The notes beneath the pieces are model-generated. The model did not search any database. It was not told where the DNA came from and saw nothing but the letters and a program-made list of their open reading frames with translations. A stretch of 64,000 nt of DNA from Variovorax paradoxus (GTDB lineage Bacteria > Pseudomonadota > Gammaproteobacteria > Burkholderiales > Burkholderiaceae_C). The translations under genes and the position numbers were made by a program. The DNA lies in assembly GCF_018614875.1 (NCBI RefSeq), contig NZ_JAGGNW010000010.1, forward strand, positions 62,001 through 126,000. Direction: 5' to 3'. Of this stretch, positions 1 through 9,073 are shown piece after piece. How positions within the stretch are numbered: the stretch's first letter is position 1; every line of letters starts with the position of its first letter.

Positions 1-2098
1 GCAGGTGCAGCTGGCGCTCGCGCGGCTCAGGCGCTGGAATGCGGGGCTCGCGGTGTGGGGCATGTCGGCCACGCTGGGGAACCTGCAGGAGGCCATGCAC
101 GCCTTGCTGGGCCGTGAAGAGGGCGTGCTGGTGCAGGGCGCGGTGCCTAAGAAGCTGGTGGTCGATTCGCTGCTGCCCGGGCGGGCCGAGCGCTTTCCGT
201 GGGGCGGCCACCTGGGCCTCACGATGCTGCCGCAGGTGCTCGACGAGATTGCCGCCAGCAGCACCACGCTGGTGTTCACCAACACGCGCTCGCAATCCGA
301 GATCTGGTACCAGGCCATGCTCGAGGCACGGCCCGAATGGGCCGGCAGCATCGCGCTGCACCACGGTTCGCTCGACCGCGCGGTGCGCGAATGGGTGGAG
401 CTCGGCCTGAAGAACGGCGAACTCAAGGCGGTGGTCTGCACCTCCAGCCTGGACCTGGGCGTCGACTTCCTGCCGGTCGAGCGCGTGCTGCAGATCGGCT
501 CGCCCAAGGGCGTGGCGCGGCTGCTGCAGCGCGCGGGGCGCTCGGGCCACGCGCCGGGCCGGCCGTCGCGCGTCACGCTCGTGCCCACGCACAGCATCGA
601 GATGGTCGAAGGCGCCGCGGCGCGCGCGGCCATCGCGGCCGGCCACATCGAGGCGCGCCGCACGCCGGCGCAGCCGCTCGACGTGCTGGTGCAGCATCTG
701 GTGACCGTGGCGCTCGGCGGCGGCTTCGTGCCCGACGACCTGTATGCCGAAGTGCGCGGCACCGCCGCCTATGCGGATCTGTCGCGCGAGAGCTGGGCGT
801 GGTGCCTGGCCTTCGTGTCGCAGGGCGGACCTTCGCTGGCCGCCTACCCCGACTACCGCCGCGCCGTGCCCGATGCACAAGGCGTCTGGCGCGTGCCGGA
901 CGCGCGGCTCGCGCGGCGCCATCGCATGAACATCGGCACCATCGTGAGCGACGCCAGCATGGCGGTGCAGTACATGGGCGGCGCAAGGATCGGCAGCGTC
1001 GAGGAAGGCTTTGTCGCGCGCATGAAGCCCGGCGACTGCTTTCTGTTCGGCGGCCGGCTGCTCGAACTCGTGCGCATCCACGACATGACGGCCTGGGTGC
1101 GTCGCGCCACCGGCAAGCGTGCCGCGGTGCCGCGCTGGAACGGCGGGCGCATGCCGCTGTCGACCACGCTCGCCGATGCCGTGGTGCAGCAGCTCGCGCT
1201 GGCCGGCGAGGGGCGCTACGAGTCGCCCGAGCTGCAGTGCGTGCGGCCCTTGCTCGAGATCCAGCAGCAATGGTCGGCCCTGCCCACGCCGCAGACCCTG
1301 CTGGCCGAAACGCTCACCACGCGCGAAGGCTCGCACCTGTTCCTCTACCCGTTCGCGGGACGGCACGTGCACATGGGGCTGGCCAGCCTGCTGGCCTGGC
1401 GCGTGGCGCAGCACGAGGCGCGCACCTTCTCCATCGCGGTGAACGACTACGGATTCGAACTGCTCAGTGCCGTACCGGTCGACTGGCCCGCGCTGCTGCC
1501 GCAGGTGCTGCGCCTGCCCGAAGGCGAGGATGCGCATGCCCAGCTGCTGCACGAGGTGCTGGCTTCGCTCAACGCAGGCGAGCTGGCGCAGCGCCGCTTC
1601 CGCGAGATTGCGCGCGTCTCGGGGCTGATCTTCCAGGGCTATCCGGGGGAGAAGCGCAGCAGCAGGCAGCTGCAGGCTTCGTCCTCGCTGTTCTGGGAAG
1701 TGTTCCGCAAGTACGACCCGGCGAACAAGCTGCTGCTTCAGGCCGAGCAGGAGCTGCTTGCGCAGGAACTCGAAATCGGCCGCCTGAGTGCCAGCCTCGC
1801 GCGCATGGCCACTCAGCAGCTGGTGCTGAAGCCGCTCGAGCGGCCGACGCCGTTCTCGTTTCCGCTCATGGTCGAGCTGTTCCGCGAAAAGCTGTCGAAC
1901 GAGAACGTGGCCGACCGCATCGCGCGCATGGTCGAGCAGCTGGAAAAAGCTGCCGGCGGCGTGGTCACGGCCGGGGGCGTGGAGCGCGTGAAGAGCACGC
2001 TGGCCTTCGGGCAGGAAGGGCCGGGCAAGCCGCCGGCCGCGCCGCGTGGGGCGCGCAGGCCGCCGTCACGGCGATCGCGGCCGTTGCCGCCGCTGTGA
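1..2098 (+). CDS. Ligase-associated DEXH-box helicase (Lhr family), 3' part
   Basis: This is the C-terminal roughly 700 residues of an Lhr-type ATP-dependent DNA helicase. The reading frame is open through the left window edge, so the start and the Walker A/DEAH part lie outside. Visible are the second RecA-like domain with motif V (SSLDLGVDF) and motif VI (QRAGRSGH), followed by the long winged-helix and beta-barrel C-terminus typical of Lhr-core proteins. Bacterial members of this subfamily usually lie beside an ATP-dependent DNA ligase, an exonuclease and the PdeM phosphoesterase. A pdeM gene follows here about 540 bp downstream on the same strand, which supports a DNA-repair role. The last residues are Arg/Pro-rich and probably disordered. 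Confidence 0.93.
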   Translation, partial: QVQLALARLRRWNAGLAVWGMSATLGNLQEAMHALLGREEGVLVQGAVPKKLVVDSLLPGRAERFPWGGHLGLTMLPQVLDEIAASSTTLVFTNTRSQSEIWYQAMLEARPEWAGSIALHHGSLDRAVREWVELGLKNGELKAVVCTSSLDLGVDFLPVERVLQIGSPKGVARLLQRAGRSGHAPGRPSRVTLVPTHSIEMVEGAAARAAIAAGHIEARRTPAQPLDVLVQHLVTVALGGGFVPDDLYAEVRGTAAYADLSRESWAWCLAFVSQGGPSLAAYPDYRRAVPDAQGVWRVPDARLARRHRMNIGTIVSDASMAVQYMGGARIGSVEEGFVARMKPGDCFLFGGRLLELVRIHDMTAWVRRATGKRAAVPRWNGGRMPLSTTLADAVVQQLALAGEGRYESPELQCVRPLLEIQQQWSALPTPQTLLAETLTTREGSHLFLYPFAGRHVHMGLASLLAWRVAQHEARTFSIAVNDYGFELLSAVPVDWPALLPQVLRLPEGEDAHAQLLHEVLASLNAGELAQRRFREIARVSGLIFQGYPGEKRSSRQLQASSSLFWEVFRKYDPANKLLLQAEQELLAQELEIGRLSASLARMATQQLVLKPLERPTPFSFPLMVELFREKLSNENVADRIARMVEQLEKAAGGVVTAGGVERVKSTLAFGQEGPGKPPAAPRGARRPPSRRSRPLPPL

Positions 2099-2112
2099 GC
2101 CGCTCAGTCAGG

Positions 2113-2562
2113 TCAACCCGCGCCGTGCGCCTTGACCCAGCGCACGATGTCCGCTGCGCCCATCGCTCCGGCCTGCCGCGCCACTTCGCGGCCGCCGCGG
2201 AACAGCGCCAGCGTCGGAATGCTGCGGATGTTGAAGCGGGCGCCGAGGGCCGGCACCGCCTCCGTGTCGACCTTGGCCAGCCGCACCCGCGGTTCGAGTT
2301 GGGCCGCGGCCTGTTCGTAGCCCGGCGCCATCTGGCGGCACGGGCCGCACCAGGGCGCCCAGAAGTCCACCAGCACCGGAATTTCATTGCGCGCGATGTG
2401 GCGGTCGAAGGTCTTTTCGTCCGGCAGCGCGGCGGAATGGCCGGTGAACAGCGGGCGGTGGCAGCTGCCGCAGTCGGGCGCGCTGCCCAGCTGCGCCGCG
2501 CGCACCCGGTTGGTCGTGTGGCAGTGCGGACAGACGATGTGCAGCGCGGGCGTTTCGGTCAT
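2113..2562 (-). CDS. trxC: Thioredoxin 2 (TrxC type)
   Basis: A cytosolic disulfide reductase of 149 residues. The N-terminus has a zinc-ribbon-like module with two Cys pairs (C11-x2-C14 and C31-x2-C34), the hallmark of TrxC over TrxA. The thioredoxin fold carries the active site WCGPC at residues 71-75 and a cis-Pro segment (RSIPTLALF). The start is the ATG giving MTETPALH; longer in-frame extensions overlap pdeM and lack family similarity. The gene lies antisense between the lhr-type helicase and pdeM and ends 14 bp from the helicase stop, so it interrupts what is usually a repair cluster. TrxC is oxidative-stress regulated in other bacteria; no operator was recognised here. Confidence 0.93.
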   Translation of the reverse strand: MTETPALHIVCPHCHTTNRVRAAQLGSAPDCGSCHRPLFTGHSAALPDEKTFDRHIARNEIPVLVDFWAPWCGPCRQMAPGYEQAAAQLEPRVRLAKVDTEAVPALGARFNIRSIPTLALFRGGREVARQAGAMGAADIVRWVKAHGAG

Positions 2563-2638
2563 GCCGAAGAACTGGGGTCCGCGAGGTGAATTGCAAGACG
2601 GCCGCCCGCTCGCCCGTCTTTTGCGACACTGGTTGCCC

Positions 2639-3322
2639 GTGACCGCTTCGAATCTTTCCGCGTCGGCGCTCCCGGTCCAATGGGCCGGCGAGCTGCTGCA
2701 TCTGTTGCCCGAGCACGCCGTCTGGTGGCCCGATGGCCGCGTGCTGTTCATTGCCGACCTGCACATCGGCAAGGCCGCGACCTACCGCGCGCTGGGGCAG
2801 CCAGTGCCGGGCGGCACCACGCAACAGAATCTTGCGCGGCTCGATGCGCTGATCGCGGCCCATGCGCCGCAGCGCATCGTGTTTCTTGGCGATTTTCTGC
2901 ATGCGGCGCAGGCGCGCACGCCCCAGGTGCTGGCTGCGCTTGCCGCCTGGCGCGCCGCCCATGCATCCATCGGCATGGTGCTGGTGCGGGGCAACCACGA
3001 CAGCCGTGCCGGCGATCCGCCCGCCGCCCTCGGCATCGAGGTGGTCGACGAACCCTTCCTGCTCGGCCCCTTCGCCTGCTGCCACCATCCGCAAACGCAT
3101 GCCACGCATTTCGTGCTCGCCGGGCACCTGCACCCCGTGTGCAGGCTGCATGGCCCGGGGCGCGACAGCGTGCGGCTGCCCTGCTTCGCGAGCGACGCGC
3201 AGCAAGCCGTGCTGCCGGCCTTCGGCGAGTTCACGGGCGGGTGGTTGATGGAGCGCACGGCGGGGAGGCGCTTCTACGCGGTGGGCGGAGAAACTGTGTG
3301 GGCGCTGCCGCAATTGGACTGA
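2639..3322 (+). CDS. pdeM: Ligase-associated DNA damage response endonuclease PdeM
   Basis: A metallophosphoesterase of the PdeM family, 227 residues. It shows the calcineurin-like metal-binding blocks in order: DLHIGK, GDFLH, GNHD and GHLHP. Family members associate with ATP-dependent DNA ligase and Lhr helicase gene sets and are thought to process DNA ends. The GTG start giving VTASNLSAS is chosen because upstream in-frame codons overlap trxC without matching the family; no strong Shine-Dalgarno is visible. The divergent trxC start is only 76 bp away. The gene ends in a GC-rich palindromic repeat shared with the convergent TPM gene. Confidence 0.88.
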   Translation: MTASNLSASALPVQWAGELLHLLPEHAVWWPDGRVLFIADLHIGKAATYRALGQPVPGGTTQQNLARLDALIAAHAPQRIVFLGDFLHAAQARTPQVLAALAAWRAAHASIGMVLVRGNHDSRAGDPPAALGIEVVDEPFLLGPFACCHHPQTHATHFVLAGHLHPVCRLHGPGRDSVRLPCFASDAQQAVLPAFGEFTGGWLMERTAGRRFYAVGGETVWALPQLD

Positions 3323-3437
3323 GGCATTTGCTCCTTCCCCCTCTGGGGGAAGGCTGGGATGGGGGCAGGCAGAGCGTGCCCAGTGGTCACGCCGCTTGCC
3401 CCCACCCCGGCCCTCCCCCGGGAGGGGAGGGGGAAAA
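3323..3437. repeat. GC-rich palindromic intergenic repeat between convergent genes
   Basis: The whole spacer between the convergent pdeM and TPM genes is made of C-run/G-run palindromes: CCCCCTCTGGGGG on the left, CCCTCCCCCGGGAGGG on the right, and complementary GGATGGGGGC / GCCCCCACCCC segments between. A related element fills the convergent spacer at about 14440-14563. Dispersed REP-like elements of this type are common in Comamonadaceae. It may act as a bidirectional terminator; that is inference. Confidence 0.6.
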
Positions 3438-3962
3438 TCAGAGCACCACGGGCTCGTCGGGCAGCTCGTTCGTGTCGGGTTCGTTCCCGGCCAGCGGAAA
3501 GTACGCGACCAGCAAGGCCGACATTTCTTCCAGCGCCTGCGTGAGCCCGTCCTCGAAACGGCCTTCGCGGAACGCCGCGCCCATGCGCTGCGCCATTGCG
3601 GCCCATTCGGCATCGTCGACGCGCGCGTCGATGCCGCGGTCGGCCACGATCTCTATCGCGTGCTCGGCCAGCAGCAGGTAGATGAGCACGCCGTTGTTGT
3701 GCGCGGTGTCCCACACGCGCAGCTTGCCGAACAGCGTGACGGCACGCTCGCGCGCCGATGCGTTGCGCCGCAGGTAGGACCACGGCAGGCCCGCCTCCAC
3801 GCAGATGCGGATTTCGCCGCTGTGGCGGCGCTCGCTCGCGGCCACGCGCGCCGCGAGGCGTTCCATGCCGGCATCGGGCAGCACGCGCCGCACGTCGGCC
3901 TCGTCCATCCACTGGTGGCGCCAGATGCGGGCCAGCCTGGAGAAAAGCGTTGCCGATGCCAT
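3438..3962 (-). CDS. TPM-domain protein (second of pair)
   Basis: A 174-residue protein with a TPM fold (TPM_phosphatase family). Recognisable stretches are the SGEIRICVE strand and the NNGVLIYLLLAE segment followed by IVADRGID. No signal peptide or obvious membrane anchor is seen, unlike the upstream TPM protein. It starts 2 bp after the stop of that gene, so the two are almost certainly co-transcribed behind lemA. LemA-TPM-TPM operons are widespread in proteobacteria; a role in envelope protein quality control has been suggested for some, but the biochemical function is not settled. The C-terminus is acidic (DTNELPDEP). Confidence 0.85.
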   Translation of the reverse strand: MASATLFSRLARIWRHQWMDEADVRRVLPDAGMERLAARVAASERRHSGEIRICVEAGLPWSYLRRNASARERAVTLFGKLRVWDTAHNNGVLIYLLLAEHAIEIVADRGIDARVDDAEWAAMAQRMGAAFREGRFEDGLTQALEEMSALLVAYFPLAGNEPDTNELPDEPVVL

Positions 3963-3964
3963 GC

Positions 3965-4891
3965 CTACCAGTCCCCCGAGGCGCCGCCGCCCCCGAAATC
4001 GCCGCCGCCACCGGAGCTGAAGCCACCGCCGCCTCCGCTGCTGCCGCCACTGCTCCAGCCGCCGCCGCCACCGCCCCAGCCGCCGAATCCGCCGCCACCG
4101 CCGCCGCGCCGCCCCGCGCCCGACGCGGCCACGGCCGAGAACAGCGACACCATGAGCGCCGCAAAACCCGCCAGCACCGCGATGACCACGCTGGTCGTGA
4201 TGAGGAAGGCAATCACGCCGATGCCGCCGCCCATGACCACCGAGCCCAGCTTCTTGCCGACGATCGAGCGCACGATGGGTGCCGCGATGAAGACGCCGAC
4301 GAACAGGAAGATCGCGAGGTTCTCCCAGTCGATGCCTGCGCCGGAATCCTTGTCGCTGCCGCTGGAAGGCGCGGGCAGCGCCTCGCCGTCGACCAGCCCG
4401 ATGAGCCGGGCCACCGCCGCGTTCAGCCCGCCCGCGAAGTCGTTGTTGCGAAAGCGCGGCTTCATCTCCTCGTCGATGATGCGGATGGCCGCGAGGTCGG
4501 GCACCGCGCCCTCGAGCGTCTTGGCCACCTCGATGCGCATCTTGCGATCGTTCTTGGCCACGATCACCAGGATGCCGTCGCCGACCTCCTTGCGCCCGAT
4601 CTTCCAGGCGTTGCCGACGCGGTTGGCGTAGCTCGCAATATCTTCGGGCTCGGTGGTGGGCACCATCAGCACCACCATCTGGGAGCCCTTGCGCTGCTCG
4701 AACGCGGCCAGCTTGGCTTCGAGGTCGGCGCGCTCGGATTCGGCCAGCGTCTGCGTCTGGTCGATGACCCGCGCGGTGAGCGCCGGCACCGGCAGCAGGC
4801 CCTGCGCCCATGCCGTTGCCGCAAGGCCGCACCACGCGGCGGCCACCAGCAGCACAGTGGCCAGCGCACGGCGGATCAGGGCCAGGGCCAT
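3965..4891 (-). CDS. TPM-domain membrane protein with Gly-rich tail (YgcG family)
   Basis: A 308-residue envelope protein. Residues 1-29 form a signal peptide ending near ATAWAQ. Residues 35-165 form the TPM domain, with the VGDGILVIVAKNDRKMRIEV strand pair. Two hydrophobic segments follow (about 190-210 and 220-255). The last roughly 45 residues are a low-complexity Gly/Ser/Trp-rich tail ending GASGDW. This architecture is typical of the YgcG group. It lies between lemA (16 bp upstream) and a second, soluble TPM protein (2 bp downstream), forming a three-gene operon. Confidence 0.9.
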   Translation of the reverse strand: MALALIRRALATVLLVAAAWCGLAATAWAQGLLPVPALTARVIDQTQTLAESERADLEAKLAAFEQRKGSQMVVLMVPTTEPEDIASYANRVGNAWKIGRKEVGDGILVIVAKNDRKMRIEVAKTLEGAVPDLAAIRIIDEEMKPRFRNNDFAGGLNAAVARLIGLVDGEALPAPSSGSDKDSGAGIDWENLAIFLFVGVFIAAPIVRSIVGKKLGSVVMGGGIGVIAFLITTSVVIAVLAGFAALMVSLFSAVAASGAGRRGGGGGGFGGWGGGGGGWSSGGSSGGGGGFSSGGGGDFGGGGASGDW

Positions 4892-4907
4892 CGAACGGGT
4901 GTCTTGC

Positions 4908-5516
4908 TTACTTTTTGGGAGCAGAGAAGTCGACCGTTGGCGGCGTCGAGATCTGCGCTTCGTTCTGCACCGAGAAGTTGGGCTTGGGCTGGTAGCTGAA
5001 GATCTTGGCCGTGATGTTGGTCGGGAAGCTGCGCGCCAGCACGTTGTACTCCTGCACCGTCTGGATGTAGCGGTTGCGCGCCACGGTGATGCGGTTCTCG
5101 GTGCCTTCGAGCGTCACGCGCAGGTCGCGGAAAGCCTGGTTGGCCTTCAGTTCCGGATAGCGTTCCGCCACCACCATGAGCCGCGACAGCGCCGAGGAGA
5201 GCTCGCCCTGCGCCTGCTGGAACTTGTTGAAGGTTTCGGGGTTGTTGAGCGTCTCGGGCGAGACCTGGATCGAGGTGGCCTTGGCGCGCGCCTCGATCAC
5301 CTTGGTGAGCGTGTCCTGCTCGAAGCTGGCTTCGCCCTTCACGGTGGCCACGATGTTGGGCACCAGGTCGGAGCGCCGCTGGTACTGGTTGAGCACCTCG
5401 CTCCAGGCCGACTTGCTGGCCTCGTCGAGCGACTGGAACTGGTTGTAGCCGCAGCCGCTCAGGGACAAGGCCGCAGCAAGAATCAGGAGCCAGCGTTTCA
5501 TCATCGTCATTTGCAT
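4908..5516 (-). CDS. lemA: LemA family lipoprotein
   Basis: A 202-residue LemA-family protein and the first gene of the lemA-TPM-TPM operon. The N-terminus is a lipoprotein signal with lipobox LSGC (Cys22), followed by YNQFQSLDE. Then comes the long alpha-helical LemA core, including QRRSDLVPNIVATVKG and the conserved ENRITVARNRY block. Several ATGs are possible; the first, at 5516, sits only 3 nt after GGAGG, and a second Met two codons in (5510) would have 9-nt spacing, so initiation may use either. The molecular function of LemA is unknown; it is membrane-associated. Confidence 0.92.
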   Translation of the reverse strand: MQMTMMKRWLLILAAALSLSGCGYNQFQSLDEASKSAWSEVLNQYQRRSDLVPNIVATVKGEASFEQDTLTKVIEARAKATSIQVSPETLNNPETFNKFQQAQGELSSALSRLMVVAERYPELKANQAFRDLRVTLEGTENRITVARNRYIQTVQEYNVLARSFPTNITAKIFSYQPKPNFSVQNEAQISTPPTVDFSAPKK

Positions 5517-5558
5517 TTACCTCCGAAGAAGGAAGCCGAAGTTAGCATAGAAGGCTCC

Positions 5559-6311
5559 ATGGCCCTCGATCCTCTCCAAGCCCTGCAAGGCGCTAACCGC
5601 GCAGCAGCATTGCCCGCCCCGGCGGCCGGCACCGGCACGCTGCTGATTGCCGGCGCGACCGGCGCATTGGGCCAGGAGCTGCTGCGCCGGCTCGCGGGCA
5701 GCCACCGCTTTGGCCATGCGCGCGTATTGGCGCGCGAACCGATCCGCGATGGGCTGCGCGGCGTCGAAACCTACCTGAGCCCCGATCTGCCGATCGCGCA
5801 ATGGCCGCTGACCTCCGCCGACACCGCGGTCATCGCCTTCGACCCGCCGCGGCTCTACCACGACCGCGAGCGCGCGCTCTGGGTGCCGCAGCCTTCGGAC
5901 CTGCCCGAGCTCGCGCGCTGGCTGCGCGCCTGCGGCGTGCAGACGCTGGCCATCGTGCAGCCGCACGACCAGGGCAAGCTGCCCGAGGCGCTCAAGCGCG
6001 GCCTCGCGAGCCTCGACGAGCAGGCCGTGGTCGCCAACGGCTTCGACCGCGTGATCCTCGTGCGCTCGGCGCGCAAGCCGCTGGATGCGAAGTTCGCCAA
6101 TCCCGCCGAAAGGCTTGCGGCCTGGATGCTGTCGATCGTGCGCTTCATGGTGCCGAGCAGCGAGCAGCCGGTGCGCGCGTCGAAGGTGGCCGAACTGGTC
6201 GATGTGGCGCTGCGCATCGCGCCGCCGGGCGTGCACGTGGCGGCGCCCGAACTGGTGTGGGAAGCTGCGCAAGGCCAGATGCAGGCGGTGGCGCAGCGCT
6301 GGCTAGGCTAG
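5559..6311 (+). CDS. Rossmann-fold NAD(P)-binding protein (atypical SDR-like)
   Basis: A 250-residue protein with an N-terminal dinucleotide-binding motif GATGALGQ (preceded by TLLIA), as in NAD(P)-dependent epimerase or YwnB-like NAD(P)H-binding proteins. No Tyr-x3-Lys catalytic pair is evident, so it is an atypical family member and a substrate cannot be named. The C-terminal VRASKVAELVDVAL segment is typical of the group. It starts 43 bp from the divergent lemA and ends 5 bp from the convergent hydrolase at 6316. Confidence 0.72.
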   Translation: MALDPLQALQGANRAAALPAPAAGTGTLLIAGATGALGQELLRRLAGSHRFGHARVLAREPIRDGLRGVETYLSPDLPIAQWPLTSADTAVIAFDPPRLYHDRERALWVPQPSDLPELARWLRACGVQTLAIVQPHDQGKLPEALKRGLASLDEQAVVANGFDRVILVRSARKPLDAKFANPAERLAAWMLSIVRFMVPSSEQPVRASKVAELVDVALRIAPPGVHVAAPELVWEAAQGQMQAVAQRWLG

Positions 6312-6315
6312 CTTT

Positions 6316-6990
6316 TCAGCGGCGCCACTGGCGCAGCAGTTCAGCCGAGTCGAGCACCAGCCCCAAGTGCAGCGACACCATGCTGAGCGCCGCGCTCTCC
6401 AGGTGCGGGTCGGTGCCGCGCACCAGGTCGCGCAGCACGATCACGCGGTAGTTGTGGTTGTTGGCGTCGAAGGCGGTGTTGAGCACGCAGCAGTCGGTGA
6501 AGCCGCCGTTGAGCACCACCGTCTCGATGCGCTGGTTGCGCAGCAAAAAGTCGAGGTCGGTCGGGTAGAAGGCCGAGAGGCGCCGCTTGCTCTCCACGCG
6601 CATGTCGCCGGGCGCCACGCGCGTGACCCACTCGGTCCACTTCGAGCCTTCGATGGCGTGCGCGTCGGCGTTCGGAATCTCGCCCACGTGCAGCGGAAAG
6701 GTACGGCGCCATGCGGACGGAATGCCGTGGATGTCGTCCACGCCGCCGGGCCGCAGCACCGACTTGATGTGCACGATGCGCACGCCCAGCGCACGCGCCG
6801 CGTCATGGAAGCTGTCGATAGGCGCCACCACGTCGCGCGCCCGCGGCGCGGGGCAGGGGCAGTCGGGGCTGTCGTCGAGGTGGCCCCGGTGCATGTCGAT
6901 GGAGACGACGGCGGTGTTGGCCGGGTTCAGGTAGTCGGCGAACTGCGCCGCGTCGAGCTCGCGCTCCTCGTCGTGGACCCAGGCCTTCAT
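6316..6990 (-). CDS. Isochorismatase-family cysteine hydrolase
   Basis: A 224-residue cysteine hydrolase of the isochorismatase superfamily. The expected triad is visible: Asp32 in SIDMHRGH, Lys135 in VESKRRLSAF, and the catalytic Cys in GGFTDCCVL (Cys167 or 168). It belongs to the same superfamily as RutB in this window but is a diverged paralogue. The start ATG overlaps the stop of the upstream ABC permease by 4 nt (ATGA), so it is the last gene of the BMP-type ABC importer operon. That placement suggests it hydrolyses an amide or carbamoyl product of the imported compound. The substrate is unknown. Confidence 0.85.
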   Translation of the reverse strand: MKAWVHDEERELDAAQFADYLNPANTAVVSIDMHRGHLDDSPDCPCPAPRARDVVAPIDSFHDAARALGVRIVHIKSVLRPGGVDDIHGIPSAWRRTFPLHVGEIPNADAHAIEGSKWTEWVTRVAPGDMRVESKRRLSAFYPTDLDFLLRNQRIETVVLNGGFTDCCVLNTAFDANNHNYRVIVLRDLVRGTDPHLESAALSMVSLHLGLVLDSAELLRQWRR

Positions 6991-7919
6991 CGGCGTTCTT
7001 CCCGCACATAGGGCTGGCCCAGCGCGCCGGGCTCTTCGTCGGCGCTGCGCCGCGAGAGCGCGACCCACACCATCACCCCGAGCGTCACCGCGTAGGGCGT
7101 CATCATCACGAAGTACTGCGGCAGCTGCACGCCGGCCGCCGCGAGTTGCGGAATCAGCGCCTCGATGCAGCCGAACAGCAGCGCGCCCGCCAGCGCCTTC
7201 CACGGCGACCAGCGCGCGAAGATCACCAGCCCCACCGCGATCCAGCCGCGCCCGCCGGTCATGCCCGCGATCCACAGCTTGGTGCTGACCACCGAGATGT
7301 ACGCGCCGGCCAGTCCCACCAGCGCCGAGCCCGCGAGCACCGCGGCCAGCCGCCACATGCTGACGCGGATGCCGGCCGCATCGGCCGCCTGCGGGTTCTC
7401 GCCCACCGCGCGCAGCCGCAGCCCGGCCGAGGTGCGCGAGAAAAACCATGCCACCGCCAGGAAGATCGGCGGCGTGAGCCACACCATCGCGTTCTGCTCG
7501 AACAGCCGGCCCGCGCCGGGCAAGAGCGACAGCGGCCACAGCGCCATCGCGCCGATGCCTTCGGTGGCATGGTTGGTCCATTCGGCCAGCGAGCCGACGA
7601 GCGCCGTGAGGCCTTGGCAGAAGAACACCAGCGCGAGCCCCGCGATCACCTGGTTCACGCGCAGCCAGATCACCATGACCGCGAACAGCAGCGAGACCGC
7701 GCTGGCCGCGAGCATGGCAAGCACCAGCGACACGGCCGGTTGCCCGAGCACCAGTTGCGCGCCGATGCCCGCCAGCGCGCCGACCAGCATCAGGCCCTCG
7801 GCTCCGAGCGACAGCACGCCCGCGCGCTCGCTGATGATCAGGCCCAGCGCGGCGAGCGCATAGGGCACCGCGAAATCGGGCGTGCTTGCGAGCCAGTTGA
7901 GAACGACGCTGCCGCTCAT
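6987..7919 (-). CDS. BMP-type ABC transporter permease (second)
   Basis: A 310-residue inner-membrane permease of the BPD_transp_2 family, with repeated hydrophobic helices and the family sequence ERAGVLSLGAEGLMLVGAL near the N-terminus. It pairs with the permease at 7919-9073 to form the heteromeric channel of a nucleoside-family (BmpA/YufOPQ-like) importer. Its start shares one base with the stop of that permease (TGATG). Its stop overlaps the hydrolase start by 4 nt, showing tight translational coupling. Confidence 0.9.
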   Translation of the reverse strand: MSGSVVLNWLASTPDFAVPYALAALGLIISERAGVLSLGAEGLMLVGALAGIGAQLVLGQPAVSLVLAMLAASAVSLLFAVMVIWLRVNQVIAGLALVFFCQGLTALVGSLAEWTNHATEGIGAMALWPLSLLPGAGRLFEQNAMVWLTPPIFLAVAWFFSRTSAGLRLRAVGENPQAADAAGIRVSMWRLAAVLAGSALVGLAGAYISVVSTKLWIAGMTGGRGWIAVGLVIFARWSPWKALAGALLFGCIEALIPQLAAAGVQLPQYFVMMTPYAVTLGVMVWVALSRRSADEEPGALGQPYVREERR

Positions 7920-9073
7920 CACGCAGTCTCCGCCTGCTCGCCCACGCGGCGCAGCCGATGGCGAATGAAGAAATCGCTCGATGCCACGCACACCACGATG
8001 ATGGCCTGGATCAGCTGCACCATCGAGAACGGCACCTGGTAGAACACCTGCAGGCTGCGGCCGGTGACGAACAGGGCCGCCACCAGCAGCGCCACCACGG
8101 TGGCCGCGAGCGGGTTGTTGCGCGCGAGAAAGGCAATCAGGATGCCCGAGAAGCCGTAGCCCTGGTAGAAGGCCTGCGTGAGCCGCCCCTCCTGCCCGGA
8201 GGCCACCGCAAAACCCGCGAGCCCGGCCATCGCGCCCGAGAGCAGCACGGCGCCGTAGATGGTGCGGCGCACCGGCACGCCATTGGCATGCGCCACGCGC
8301 GGATTCGCATCGACGAAGCGCAGGTACAGCCCGGCGCGGCTCAGGCCCACCAGCCACCATGCGAAGAGCGCCACCACCGCCGCGAGCACGATGGCGCTGC
8401 TCACGCCGGCGCCCAGTTCGGGCAGCCGCTCGAAGGCGCGGAACTGCGGCGAATAGGGAAAGTTGTCCTTCGGGTCCTTCCAGCTGCCATAGACCAGGTG
8501 CAGCAGGAAGTTGGCCGCCATGTAGTTGAGCATCAGCGTGGAAATGATCTCGTTCACGCCGAGCCTGATCTTCAGCCACGCCGGCCCCAGCACCCAGAGC
8601 AGCCCGCAGCCGATGGCCGCCACGAACATCAGCGGCAGGCGCAGAGGCGCCGGACCGATCTGCCACATCGAGACGGCCGTCGCGCCGATGGCGCCCCAGA
8701 TCATCTGGCCCTCCAGCCCCAGGTTCCAGAAGCGCGCGCGAAACGCCAGCGAGCCCGCCAGGCCGACGAGGATCATGGGCGCGGCCTGGAACAGCACGGC
8801 GCGAAAGTTCTGGCCGTCGAAAAAAGTCTGCATCAAGAACTCGTTGGCGAGCTCGTCCGCGGGAACGCCGGCCGCCACCAGGATGGCGGCGGAAATCGCC
8901 AGCCCCACCAGGAGCGCCGCCGCAAGGATCAGCGCCTGCCGCCGCCATCCCATGTGCTGGCGAATCTCCAGCGCATAGCGCCGGCGCGCTAGCGGCTGGC
9001 GCCGCGCCGGGTGCGCGGCATCCGAACCGGTTTGCGCCGGCTGGGCAACGGCCGCGAGCGATGCGTTAGCCAT
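7919..9073 (-). CDS. BMP-type ABC transporter permease (first)
   Basis: A 384-residue permease of the BPD_transp_2 family, with a hydrophilic N-terminus of about 60 residues followed by roughly eight hydrophobic segments. Conserved features are RARFWNLGLEGQM and the LGVNEIISTLMLNYMA loop typical of nucleoside/BMP transporters. The start giving MANASLAAV is preferred; it overlaps the end of the ATPase gene by 8 nt. It works with the ATPase at 9066, the permease at 6987 and the binding protein at 10624. Confidence 0.9.
   Translation of the reverse strand: MANASLAAVAQPAQTGSDAAHPARRQPLARRRYALEIRQHMGWRRQALILAAALLVGLAISAAILVAAGVPADELANEFLMQTFFDGQNFRAVLFQAAPMILVGLAGSLAFRARFWNLGLEGQMIWGAIGATAVSMWQIGPAPLRLPLMFVAAIGCGLLWVLGPAWLKIRLGVNEIISTLMLNYMAANFLLHLVYGSWKDPKDNFPYSPQFRAFERLPELGAGVSSAIVLAAVVALFAWWLVGLSRAGLYLRFVDANPRVAHANGVPVRRTIYGAVLLSGAMAGLAGFAVASGQEGRLTQAFYQGYGFSGILIAFLARNNPLAATVVALLVAALFVTGRSLQVFYQVPFSMVQLIQAIIVVCVASSDFFIRHRLRRVGEQAETA

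Noticed and set aside
199..2589. 796-codon plus-strand frame overlapping the helicase and trxC
   Set aside because: Composition is Ala/Arg-rich with no domains; the helicase frame carries motifs V and VI.
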